This document shows, in pieces, positions 1-7,001 of a stretch of 8,602 nt of DNA. Source of the DNA: Deltaproteobacteria bacterium (lineage in GTDB: Bacteria; Myxococcota; UBA796; SXON01); contig CANKNP010000231.1 in NCBI GenBank assembly GCA_947483545.1, forward strand, positions 1-8,602, given 5' to 3'. A program made the translations under genes and the position numbers. The stretch's first letter is position 1, and each line of letters starts with the position of its first letter. The notes below the pieces were generated by a model. That model was given only the letters and a program-made list of their open reading frames with translations, had not been told where the DNA came from and did no database searches.

Positions 1-1704
1 CTGCACGATCTTGGCGCCCAGCTCCGCGAGCTGGACAGGCTGGGCGCCAGCAGGAGCGGTCCAGTCCATCGCGTCGGCGAGGTCGAGCCGAATCCTTCGC
101 TCGATGCTCTTTCCAGCTTCAAGCTGAACAAGCTCGTCATGAGACGAAAATCCCTGCGCTTCGATCCGCACGCGTACCGGGGCGTCCGCGCTGTCCACGC
201 GGTGGGAGACCTTCCCGCCGCTGCCGACCTCCGTCCCGTTCACGTACACGTGGTCCGCCGCGGGGTCAATCGTCAAGTTGAGCACGGCATCATTGGCCTG
301 CGAGCCGTACAACAACCCGACGGCCAGCACTGCAGCGAGCCCCACAAAGGCCACGACGCCCGCAGCGATGGCCCAGGGCAACATCGAGCTGCGCGTCACC
401 TGAAAGGTGATGGTCTTACGCTCGCCGTGGTCGGTAACCACGGTCAGCGTCGCCGAGGCGGACCGCCAGGGCATCCGGTCCACATGGACTACGACCTCCA
501 CGACCTGGGTCGGCAGCTTCGGGTCCAGCTGGGCCTTCGCGATCTCCAGCCACTCGTGGTCCGCCACCACCCGTCCCGGCATCTTGCCGTCCCCCTGGTT
601 CCGCACGAGCAGCCGGTGGCGAACGCGCGCCTCCTTCGCCCGGATCACCACGGTGTCGGGCCCGTCCACGACCAACTTGGGGCCCCGCGTGCGGACATTC
701 TGGGGTGCGTCGGAAGTCGCGAGCGTCGGACCCAGGCGCGGTGGCGGCGGCACCGGCAGCGGCGGCAGCGGGGCGCCCGCGTTGGTGATCTCGAGCTCAT
801 CGGTCATCATCCGGGGCTGCATCTGAGGCAGCCGGGGAGGAGGTTCGGTGCGGGTTGGCCGGTGCGCTGGCGGCTGGACCTGGTAGGCCGGGGTCTGGCT
901 CGCGGCGTCCTCGGCCTGCTCGGTGTCGCTGGTCTGCTCCGCCGTGCCGGGCAGCAGGCCCAGCACGCCGGAGTTTTTGGGCTGGGTGGCCTTTGCCCAC
1001 GCGGTCCGTCGCGCGTCGTACCGCGCGCGGCGCTCCGGATCCCGAAGCACCGTCCAGGCCTGATCCAGCTTGTTGAGCATCTCCGCGGAGAGCGCCAGAT
1101 CGTTGAGGTTGCGCGCCCAGCGATACCGCGCACGGTAGGCTTGCTCCAGCCGCTCAATGCCGCAGCCAGGATCTACCTGGAGCACGTCGTAGAAGTCGAT
1201 GGTGCTGGGGGCTGGGGTGGGCTCAGCATCTGCGGGCCGCCGGACTCCTGCGGCGGCGAGCGCCTCTTCGATCTGTTGGCCGACCAACGCTTCTGGGAGG
1301 TCCAACTCCCGGGCTTGTTTGCGGATCGCAGCCTCGGCCGAAGCGGGGAAGGACCCGCTGCTGATGGTGCCGCGGATGAACACCCGCAGGCTCTCGACAT
1401 TGCGCTGCACATGGCTGGAGCGCAGGTGGGTGCGGTACGCCTCGGGTTCCTCGATCAACGCCTTGCGGATCAGCGCGTTCTGCTTGATCAGGAAGAGTGC
1501 TTCAACCTTATACTTCGGGTTGGACTGCTGCCCCTGCGCCCAGCCGCGCCGCTTCTTGACGAACGCTTCGACGTCCGCGGGCGTGGAGTTCTCCTGAATC
1601 GCGTAGTACGTCAACAGCGACGCCTGCCCTACGGAGGCAAGGAAACGATCAATCTCTTCGAGCTCTCGGCGTTCCATCTGCAGGCAGGGTCTATCACCAT
1701 CCAT
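1..1704 (-). CDS. Membrane-anchored tandem J-like domain protein with PEGA domain (3' end outside window)
   Basis: 568 residues are visible and the frame is still open at the window edge. Residues 29-95 (TYYAIQENSTPADVEAF, then EEPEAYRTHL) and 169-233 (DFYDVLQVDP, AYRARYRW, LDQAWTVLRDPERRARYD) both follow the J-domain helix pattern. Neither has the HPD tripeptide that activates Hsp70 ATPase: the first has a GQQSNPKYK loop there, the second RNLND. A Pro-rich linker (about 270-330) leads to a beta-rich domain (342-437), one transmembrane helix (441-467) and a PEGA domain (475-545, core VYVNG). There is no signal peptide, so the J-like part should be cytoplasmic and PEGA periplasmic. It lies 44 bp downstream of an Hsp70 gene, last in the operon as far as visible, and probably acts as the machine's membrane-bound partner. 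ATG 1704 follows an in-frame TGA and a GAGG only 1 nt away; ATG 1677 is an alternative start. Protein type is fairly certain; co-chaperone activity is inference. Confidence 0.82.
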   Translation of the reverse strand, partial: MDGDRPCLQMERRELEEIDRFLASVGQASLLTYYAIQENSTPADVEAFVKKRRGWAQGQQSNPKYKVEALFLIKQNALIRKALIEEPEAYRTHLRSSHVQRNVESLRVFIRGTISSGSFPASAEAAIRKQARELDLPEALVGQQIEEALAAAGVRRPADAEPTPAPSTIDFYDVLQVDPGCGIERLEQAYRARYRWARNLNDLALSAEMLNKLDQAWTVLRDPERRARYDARRTAWAKATQPKNSGVLGLLPGTAEQTSDTEQAEDAASQTPAYQVQPPAHRPTRTEPPPRLPQMQPRMMTDELEITNAGAPLPPLPVPPPPRLGPTLATSDAPQNVRTRGPKLVVDGPDTVVIRAKEARVRHRLLVRNQGDGKMPGRVVADHEWLEIAKAQLDPKLPTQVVEVVVHVDRMPWRSASATLTVVTDHGERKTITFQVTRSSMLPWAIAAGVVAFVGLAAVLAVGLLYGSQANDAVLNLTIDPAADHVYVNGTEVGSGGKVSHRVDSADAPVRVRIEAQGFSSHDELVQLEAGKSIERRIRLDLADAMDWTAPAGAQPVQLAELGAKIVQ

Positions 1705-1748
1705 GCCTCGTCAAGGGCACCGCTGGCATCGACCCGAACGCCCGGGCT

Positions 1749-3377
1749 TCAATGTACGTTTGCGGCGGCCACCCGTTTGCGGGCGGCGTCCAGCCCCTCG
1801 GCCGAAAGGGCGCCTTTGAGCACAATGCGGGCGCGGCGGGTCACGCGGGTCTCCACGTCGGTCACGTCGACCTCGAGGATCTGGTTCACGGTGTAGCGAT
1901 AGACCACCTCGATAGGCGTGCCGCGAGGGCGGGGCGGCAGGCTGTCGAGGATGACTTCGCCGATGACCGTGACCTCGTCTCGGCTCGACCCCACGCCCTC
2001 GGTGACCTCCACGCGCACCGCGGTCATGTCGTCGTACGCGTAGGCAAACCGGCCGCGCTTCTCGCAGGGGAGGGGGGTGAACTCCGGGATGAGCGTCACG
2101 ATGCGCTCGTTCAGCGAGGCGTCCAGGACCACGATGCCGAGCGGGTGGCTCGCGACGTCCGCGATCCGTACCCCCGGCAGCTCCCCCGGCTGGGCCTCGA
2201 GCGCTTGAGCGGGGGTCGGGGGCATCGAAGGGGCGTCGTTCGCCCCGGCGGCCGCCCGCTGGGCCTTGCGGGCGAGGGTGCTCCGCCACGTCTGGATCGC
2301 CGGGTGCTTCGGATGGTGCCGGAAGATCGCGGCGAGCGCCGCCCCGAGGGCGACGCATTCGTCCGGGTTCACGCCCGCCACCGGCGCCTTCCCGGACAGG
2401 CGCCGCAACATGTCCTGCACGGCCGGCATGCGCGTCGATCCGCCGGCGAGCAGGACATCGTCGATGTCGGACCATTTCATCTTCGCCTTCTCGAGCACGA
2501 GCGCGCAGGTGTCCGCGCACTGGCCCAGCAGGTCTTTGGTCAGGTTCTCGAATTCCTCCCGGACGATGGGCACGACGGTCCGATGGCCACGGAAGTTCAC
2601 CGGGATCACCGCCCGCGGCTTCGACGACAGCGAGATCTTCGCGTGCAGGCAGCGCTCGTAGAGCTCCTGGTAGGTCTGCGTCTCGTCCCTCGGGTCGAGC
2701 CCGTACTTCTGCATGAACTGGTCGGCGACGTAGTCCAGCAGCCGATCGTCCCAGTCCTTCCCCCCCAGCTCGGCGTTCCCGTCCGTCGCGATGGTCCGCA
2801 AGGTCGTGCCCTTGATCTCCATCACCGTGACGTCAAACGTGCCACCGCCCAGGTCGAACACCATCAGGTGTCGGTCGCCGCCGATGCGCTCCACCCCGTA
2901 CGCGATGGCCGCCGCCGTCGGCTCGTTGATGATGGAGAGCACGTTGAACCCGGCGAGCGCGCCCGCCTCGGCCGTCGCCCCCCGTTGCGCGCTGTTGAAG
3001 TACGCCGGGACCGTGATGACCGCGTTGTTCACCTCGTACCCGAGCGCCTCCTCGGCGTCGTCCTTCAGCTTCCGAAGGATGAACGAGGAGAGCTCTTGAG
3101 GCCCATACGAGCGGCCAAACAGCTCGAGCGAGTACCCCTCCTCGCCCATGTGGCGCTTGATGAACCGCACCACGTTCGGGGCGTCCACTACGACCATCTT
3201 GACCGCTTCTTCGCCGATCACACAGGCATCGCGGTCGTAAAAGTGGATGACGGAGGCGGTGGTACGCTGCCCCTCACCATTCGGCAGGATCACCGGCTTT
3301 CCGAACGGATCAACGTAGGCCATCGCCGAGAACGTCGTGCCGAGGTCGATCCCCAGGATGATGCCTTCATCCGCCAT
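1749..3377 (-). CDS. Lidless Hsp70 (DnaK-like) chaperone
   Basis: 542 residues. The actin-like ATPase domain (about 1-350) has the phosphate-1 motif GIDLGTTFSA (9-18), the catalytic-type Lys in FIKRHMG (K74), phosphate-2 FDLGGGTFDV (174-183) and the adenosine motif LLAGGSTRMP (309-318). An Ala/Pro-rich insert (about 353-402) separates it from a beta-type substrate-binding domain (about 403-520; SHPLGIVVLD, VVYRYTVNQILEVDV). The protein ends soon after, so the roughly 100-residue helical lid of DnaK (about 638 residues) is missing. The hydrophobic interdomain linker of DnaK is replaced by PGVRIADV. The position of DnaK Thr199 is Ala202 (GNAELGG). The start lies 9 bp after the GrpE-like stop; the only AAGG-type site is 13 bp upstream, so translation may depend on coupling. 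The family call is certain; the client is unknown. M. xanthus SglK, a DnaK homologue needed for social motility, is a precedent for a specialised Hsp70, but I cannot claim orthology. Confidence 0.95.
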   Translation of the reverse strand: MADEGIILGIDLGTTFSAMAYVDPFGKPVILPNGEGQRTTASVIHFYDRDACVIGEEAVKMVVVDAPNVVRFIKRHMGEEGYSLELFGRSYGPQELSSFILRKLKDDAEEALGYEVNNAVITVPAYFNSAQRGATAEAGALAGFNVLSIINEPTAAAIAYGVERIGGDRHLMVFDLGGGTFDVTVMEIKGTTLRTIATDGNAELGGKDWDDRLLDYVADQFMQKYGLDPRDETQTYQELYERCLHAKISLSSKPRAVIPVNFRGHRTVVPIVREEFENLTKDLLGQCADTCALVLEKAKMKWSDIDDVLLAGGSTRMPAVQDMLRRLSGKAPVAGVNPDECVALGAALAAIFRHHPKHPAIQTWRSTLARKAQRAAAGANDAPSMPPTPAQALEAQPGELPGVRIADVASHPLGIVVLDASLNERIVTLIPEFTPLPCEKRGRFAYAYDDMTAVRVEVTEGVGSSRDEVTVIGEVILDSLPPRPRGTPIEVVYRYTVNQILEVDVTDVETRVTRRARIVLKGALSAEGLDAARKRVAAANVH

Positions 3378-3386
3378 GGCAGGTGC

Positions 3387-3947
3387 CTAGTCCTTGTTGC
3401 CGTTGGGGGCATCGTTCTTCGCGTCGCTCTTCGCGTCCACCTCGGCTTCCGCACCAAAGCGCGACACCGCGACCTCCTCGGCGCGGAGCTGCTTCTCGCC
3501 CCGCATGAAGCCCCGCTTCAGCACCGCCTGAACCCTCCAGTCCTCGGCAGCGGAACCGGCCGGCACGACCCGGACGGCCTTGTGCATCTTGCGGTCGAAC
3601 CGCTCCACGCTCTCACAGGGCGTCACGTCGCGCCGGTAGAGAAGTTCGAGGAACTCGTCCAGAAGGTACTGAAAACTATCGGAGATCACGTCTGCGCTCG
3701 TCTCCTTCCGGGCGAGCGACTGTTGAAACCAGTTCAACGAGTCGTAGAACAGCAAGAGGTCCAGCAGGAAGGGCTTCTCTTGCTGGAACACGAAGTCGTC
3801 CTTGTATTGGCGGAGCTCCTCGTAGAGTTGGTCGAACGCCTTCTGTTGGATGTCGTCCTGCCGCACCCGGTCGGTGATCAGGTCGTGCAGCGCCTGCAGG
3901 CGCTCGCTGATGTTGCCGTCCGCGGGGGTCCCGTTGTCATCCGCCAT
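3387..3947 (-). CDS. GrpE-like nucleotide exchange factor
   Basis: 186 residues. GrpE proteins are dimers that release ADP from Hsp70. The N-terminal half is predicted helical (about 13-108, LHDLITDRVRQ through EFLELLYRRD), matching the GrpE long helix and four-helix bundle. Residues 116-165 match the beta head: RFDRKMHKAVRVVPAG corresponds to the conserved F-D-P-x-x-H-x-A-V segment, and VLKRGFMRGEKQLRAEEVAVSRF to the G-Y/F-x-x-G...L-R-x-x-x-V-x-V signature. The tail (169-186) is a polar Asp/Lys/Asn-rich stretch. The gene overlaps the 3' end of the Hsp70-vWA gene by 11 bp and has a good GGGAGG ribosome site about 5 nt before ATG 3947. It sits between two Hsp70 genes, so it probably serves one or both. 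The pairing recalls GrpS next to SglK in Myxococcus xanthus. The sequence is diverged from housekeeping GrpE, and the exchange partner is inference. Confidence 0.88.
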   Translation of the reverse strand: MADDNGTPADGNISERLQALHDLITDRVRQDDIQQKAFDQLYEELRQYKDDFVFQQEKPFLLDLLLFYDSLNWFQQSLARKETSADVISDSFQYLLDEFLELLYRRDVTPCESVERFDRKMHKAVRVVPAGSAAEDWRVQAVLKRGFMRGEKQLRAEEVAVSRFGAEAEVDAKSDAKNDAPNGNKD

Positions 3948-5946
3948 TTTGGCCTCCCGAGAGCTCGGTTGCGAGGTTGATGAACGTGCCTTGTAGCTCC
4001 ACCGACTCGTTGCAGAAGTGGAAATCTTCGGCGCGCGAGGCGAGGCTCTTCAAGAAATCAGGTCGTACCTGGGTTCCGACCCCAATCGTGATGACGCGCC
4101 CGCCGGAGGTCCGGATGCGGTTGACCTCGGCCACTGCGGCCTCCGGATCGTCCGGGTGGCCGTCGGTCAGCACCATGTAGATGCGCTGCACGCCCGCCCG
4201 GTTCTTCATCATCTCCCGCGCGGCCAGCAACCCCTCGGCGAGCGGCGTAGACCCGATGGGTGTCAGCCCCCGAACGGCGCTCTCCAGCTTCCCGCCATCG
4301 CCGGTCAGCGGGCAGATGACGCCGCCTGGGAACGCGACCACGGCGATTTGCCGGTTTGGACCCAAGGAGCGCTCGATGAAGGACAACGCGGCCTTGCGGG
4401 CCTCCTCGATGTTCGCGCCGTACATCGAGCCCGAACAGTCCATCAACAGCACGACGCTCATCGGCGCTCGGTTGCGGGCCAAATCGTCGAGCGTGACCGC
4501 GCCCGCGGCCAGGCGGTGCGCGAGGGTCTGGCCGCTGTCGAGGTCCATCGACTCGACCTCGACGATGCCGTTCGCGTTGTACCGAAACGTGACGGAGAGC
4601 TTCGACTTGCCTGCGCCGCGGATCGGGATGCCGTAGAACTCAAAGTGCCCGAGCACGGCGCACTCCAACGGGTCCACGTTCTCGCCCTGCACGAGCCAGA
4701 GATCCATGGTGCTCTGGCCATCGTGCGTCGTCACGTAGTCGTCGCGCGTGCGCTCACAGGGGATACGCGAGTTTCGCTCAATGATCTTCGAGTTGTACAG
4801 CTTGCCATCGCGATACACGACCATGCCCAGCGAGTGCGACGTGACGTCGTGGGTGCGGATGTCCACCGGGGGTGCTTCGCCGCTCGCGCGACTCGCCTCG
4901 ATCGCGGCTGTCAATGCGGCGCCGAGGGCTACGCACTCGTCCGGGTTGATGTCCGTGGCGGCGTCGCGCCCGAACAGCCCCTTGATCATCTCGCGGACCA
5001 TCGGCATCCGCGTCGATCCGCCGGCGAGCACGACGGTGTCGATGTCGTCGGGCTTCAGCTTCGCGTCGTCGATCACGTCGCGCGTGAGCGCTTCGCAGCG
5101 GGCGATCAGGCCCGAGGTGAGCTCCTCGAACTTCTCCCGGGAGAGCTCCAAGCGGAGGATCTTGCCCTTGTAGTCGTAGAAGAGGTTGACCTTCGGCCGC
5201 TTGGACAACGACAACTTGGCGCTGGTCGCCTTGCTGCGCAGGTCATGGTAGGCCGCGAGGTCGTCCAACGGGTCGAGGTTGTGCCGGGCCTTGAACTGTT
5301 CGGCTGCAAACTGGATCAGCGAGTCGTCCCAGTCTTTTCCGCCGAGCTGGTGATCGCCCGTGGTCGCGAGCACCTGAATGTCACGCCCGCTGATCTCGAC
5401 GATGGACACGTCGAACGTGCCGCCGCCCAGGTCGTAGACGAGCACCTTTTTGCGCTCGCCCATGTTCGAAAGGCCGTAGGCGAACGCCGCCGCGGTGGGC
5501 TCATTCAGCAGCGAGAGCACCTTCAAGCCAGCATATTCGCCGGCCCGAATCGTTGCGCGCCGCTGCTTGTCGCCGAAGTACGCCGGGACGGTGATCACCG
5601 CCTGGTCGATGCGATGCCCGAGCCGAAGCTCAGCGTCATGCTTCAACTTTGCAAGGATGAACCCCGAGAGTCGCTCGGGCGAATAGGATTCCCCGCGGTA
5701 CTCGAAGGTGTAGTCTTCATCGCCCATGTGGCGTTTGATGAACTCGACGACCTGCTCGGGGTAGGCCACCGCCGATTGCTTGGCGTACGTGCCGATGATG
5801 ACTTCATCGCCCTCAAAGAGGATGACCGACGGCGTGATCCGCTCGCCCTCGGCGTTGTGGAGAATCTCCGGCACCCCGTACTTGTTCACATGCGCGATGG
5901 CAGAGAAGGTGGTGCCGAGGTCGATCCCGACGGCGCGGGTGGACAT
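3937..5946 (-). CDS. Hsp70 fused to a C-terminal von Willebrand factor A (vWA) domain
   Basis: 669 residues. The ATPase domain (about 1-350) has GIDLGTTFSA (7-16), FIKRHMG with K71, ITVPAYF (118-124), YDLGGGTFDV (171-180) and VLAGGSTRMP (306-315). A beta-type substrate-binding domain follows (about 363-480; SHSLGMVVYRDG, VTFRYNANGIVEVES). In place of the helical lid is a vWA domain (about 495-660): DCSGSM (503-508) is the DxSxS of the MIDAS site, T567 in GSTPL and D595 in LTDG complete it, so metal binding looks intact. The DnaK linker is replaced by VDIRTHDVTSHSLG (361-374), and His199 stands where DnaK has Thr199. ATG 5946 is chosen because GGAG lies 7 nt upstream and the ATPase motif begins at once; an in-frame ATG at 6069 would add 41 residues of no Hsp70 character and run into the divergent gene. 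It leads the operon. Fold calls are firm; the role, perhaps recruiting a protein partner through the metal site, is inferred. Confidence 0.95.
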   Translation of the reverse strand: MSTRAVGIDLGTTFSAIAHVNKYGVPEILHNAEGERITPSVILFEGDEVIIGTYAKQSAVAYPEQVVEFIKRHMGDEDYTFEYRGESYSPERLSGFILAKLKHDAELRLGHRIDQAVITVPAYFGDKQRRATIRAGEYAGLKVLSLLNEPTAAAFAYGLSNMGERKKVLVYDLGGGTFDVSIVEISGRDIQVLATTGDHQLGGKDWDDSLIQFAAEQFKARHNLDPLDDLAAYHDLRSKATSAKLSLSKRPKVNLFYDYKGKILRLELSREKFEELTSGLIARCEALTRDVIDDAKLKPDDIDTVVLAGGSTRMPMVREMIKGLFGRDAATDINPDECVALGAALTAAIEASRASGEAPPVDIRTHDVTSHSLGMVVYRDGKLYNSKIIERNSRIPCERTRDDYVTTHDGQSTMDLWLVQGENVDPLECAVLGHFEFYGIPIRGAGKSKLSVTFRYNANGIVEVESMDLDSGQTLAHRLAAGAVTLDDLARNRAPMSVVLLMDCSGSMYGANIEEARKAALSFIERSLGPNRQIAVVAFPGGVICPLTGDGGKLESAVRGLTPIGSTPLAEGLLAAREMMKNRAGVQRIYMVLTDGHPDDPEAAVAEVNRIRTSGGRVITIGVGTQVRPDFLKSLASRAEDFHFCNESVELQGTFINLATELSGGQNGG

Positions 5947-6062
5947 GCGTTCGCTCCGAGATGCGAAGAAGGGGCGCAGGTAGGCCTGCCGCCGGAGCGT
6001 ATCGCGTCGGACGCCGGGTTCACAGGGGCCGATCCCGCTGCGGCGCGAGGATACTGGAACGG
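5947..6062. promoter_or_regulatory. Divergent intergenic region for the Hsp70 operon and maf
   Basis: These 116 bases separate two genes transcribed away from each other, so both promoters should lie here or just inside the coding ends. The GGAG ribosome site for the Hsp70-vWA gene is about 7 nt before its ATG. I found no convincing -35/-10 pair for either strand, no CIRCE-like inverted repeat and no clear heat-shock sigma site. Confidence 0.4.
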
Positions 6063-6869
6063 ATGTCAACCCCTGTCCGGCCGCTGGCCTTCCGCGTCGT
6101 CCTCGCGACGGCCTCTCGCTGGCGAGCGCAGCTCCTGGAGGACACGGGGGTCGAGGTCACCTGCGTCCCCGCGCCCATCGACGAGCAGGCCATCACCGCG
6201 GCGGATCCCGTGGCGCTTGCGCTCAAGCGCGCCGTCGCAAAGGCCGAAGCGGTCGCCGCGCTCCACCCAGACGCGTTGGTCATCGGCGCCGATCAGGTCG
6301 CTCACCTCGATGGGGTCGCGTTCGGCAAGCCACAAGATCCCGCGGATCATCGGGCCCGGCTGCGATCGTTGCGGGGGCGGGTTCACACCTTGACGACGGG
6401 GGTGAGCTTTCGCGGGGGGCCAGTCCGGGCACTCGGCACACAACGCCGCCCTAAGTCCCTGGAAGTGCAGGACTTGGAGCCGGGCTGGCCCCTAACCGCA
6501 CCGTTCCAGGTGGAAGGCGGCGGGCACGGCGTCTTCGCCGGACCGTCGCATTCCGCCGGTAGGAACGGTGCAAAGAGACCGCCGATCCGCGAGCGAGGTT
6601 CGCCGAGCGCGCGGGTCGGCGGGCCAGTCCGGGCGCGAGAGCTGGACTTCGTTGAGCACACCGGGGTCCGATTCCACGCCGATCTCACAGATGCCGAGAT
6701 CGACGCATACGTAGAGAGCCGGGACGGTTCGGAGTGCGCCGGTGGTTACCGCGCTGAGGGGCCTGGCGCCTGGCTGATCGCGGGGATCGACGGGGACTGG
6801 TCGAACATGATCGGGCTGCCGGTGTTTGGGGTCTTGGGGCGGGTGCGGGGGCTGCTTGCATCGCGCTGA
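6063..6869 (+). CDS. maf: Maf/YceF-type nucleotide pyrophosphatase with an internal 68-residue insertion
   Basis: 268 residues; Maf proteins are usually near 200. They hydrolyse non-canonical or modified nucleoside triphosphates to the monophosphate in the cytoplasm. Visible motifs are ATASRWRAQLL (16-25, S-x-x-R), LKRAVAKAEAVA (54-65), IGADQVAHLDG (74-84, catalytic-type Asp77), GKPQDPADHRARL (88-100), HTLTTGVSF (108-116), then TGVRFHADLTDAEIDAYVES (200-219), CAGGYRAEGPGAW (226-238) and GDWSNMIGLPV (244-254). The Q in GADQV resembles E. coli YceF (GSDQV) more than YhdE (GADTV), hinting at the YceF subgroup. Residues 124-191 fit no Maf and are encoded by a 204-bp insertion flanked by repeats that each encode GGPVRA; deleting it rejoins the family sequence in frame. 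Whether the enzyme still folds is unknown. The start ATG 6063 is favoured because the family N-terminus begins there, though the ribosome site is weak. Family is confident. Confidence 0.85.
   Translation: MSTPVRPLAFRVVLATASRWRAQLLEDTGVEVTCVPAPIDEQAITAADPVALALKRAVAKAEAVAALHPDALVIGADQVAHLDGVAFGKPQDPADHRARLRSLRGRVHTLTTGVSFRGGPVRALGTQRRPKSLEVQDLEPGWPLTAPFQVEGGGHGVFAGPSHSAGRNGAKRPPIRERGSPSARVGGPVRARELDFVEHTGVRFHADLTDAEIDAYVESRDGSECAGGYRAEGPGAWLIAGIDGDWSNMIGLPVFGVLGRVRGLLASR
6417..6634. repeat. Candidate small insertion element within maf, bounded by 14-bp direct repeats
   Basis: The 14-mer GGGCCAGTCCGGGC occurs at 6417-6430 and again at 6621-6634, exactly 204 bp (68 codons) apart. Between them lies sequence that does not belong to the Maf family and is rich in inverted repeats: AAGTCC 6453-6458 with GGACTT 6470-6475; GCACCGTTCC 6498-6507 with GGAACGGTGC 6562-6571 (perfect, 54-nt loop); inside that loop CGGCG 6527-6531 with CGCCG 6536-6540; and 6482-6492 is close to the reverse complement of the left direct repeat. 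This fits a MITE- or REP-like non-autonomous element with a target duplication. No transposase is encoded. The alternative is a family-specific loop enlarged by slippage. Confidence 0.6.
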
Positions 6870-6972
6870 GAGGGGGCGGCTTGGGGCCATTGAGTCGCCG
6901 TCTGAAGTGAATCGGCACAAGGCCGCGCTCGACCTCGCGTGATGGTACCTGTCCTGCGGCGCTCCCCACCGT

Positions 6973-7001
6973 TTGACCATATCGACATCCCGATGTATAC
7001 A
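6973..7001 (+). promoter_or_regulatory. Sigma-70-type promoter of the XRE/nucleotidyltransferase unit
   Basis: TTGACC at 6973-6978 and TATACA at 6996-7001 are separated by exactly 17 bp, each one base off the sigma-70 consensus. The expected start point, about 7 nt beyond the -10, is near 7008, leaving only about 7 nt before ATG 7015. No ribosome binding site fits there, so the transcript would be leaderless or nearly so. Confidence 0.75.

Noticed and set aside
12..49. Inverted repeat TGGCGCCCA / TGGGCGCCA with a smaller nested AGCTC / GAGCT
   Set aside because: It lies in mid-coding sequence of the J-like/PEGA gene and encodes a plausible continuous peptide; in GC-rich coding DNA it is probably chance.
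139..1896. Long plus-strand open frame of 585 codons
   Set aside because: It is antisense to the J-like/PEGA gene and runs into the Hsp70 gene; its translation is Arg/His/Gly-rich with no domain, as expected from GC-rich antisense DNA.
1752..3980. Long plus-strand open frame of 742 codons
   Set aside because: Antisense across the Hsp70 and GrpE-like genes; composition is His/Arg/Val-rich with no recognisable motif.
5961..6062. Earlier in-frame start for maf
   Set aside because: The extra 34 residues precede the conserved N-terminus and would occupy the divergent promoter region.
5947..6069. Upstream ATG (6069) for the Hsp70-vWA gene
   Set aside because: It adds 41 residues without Hsp70 similarity and overlaps maf; ATG 5946 has a good GGAG site.
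4018..6393. Long plus-strand open frame of 791 codons
   Set aside because: Antisense to the Hsp70-vWA gene and out of frame with maf at its end; no domain is visible.
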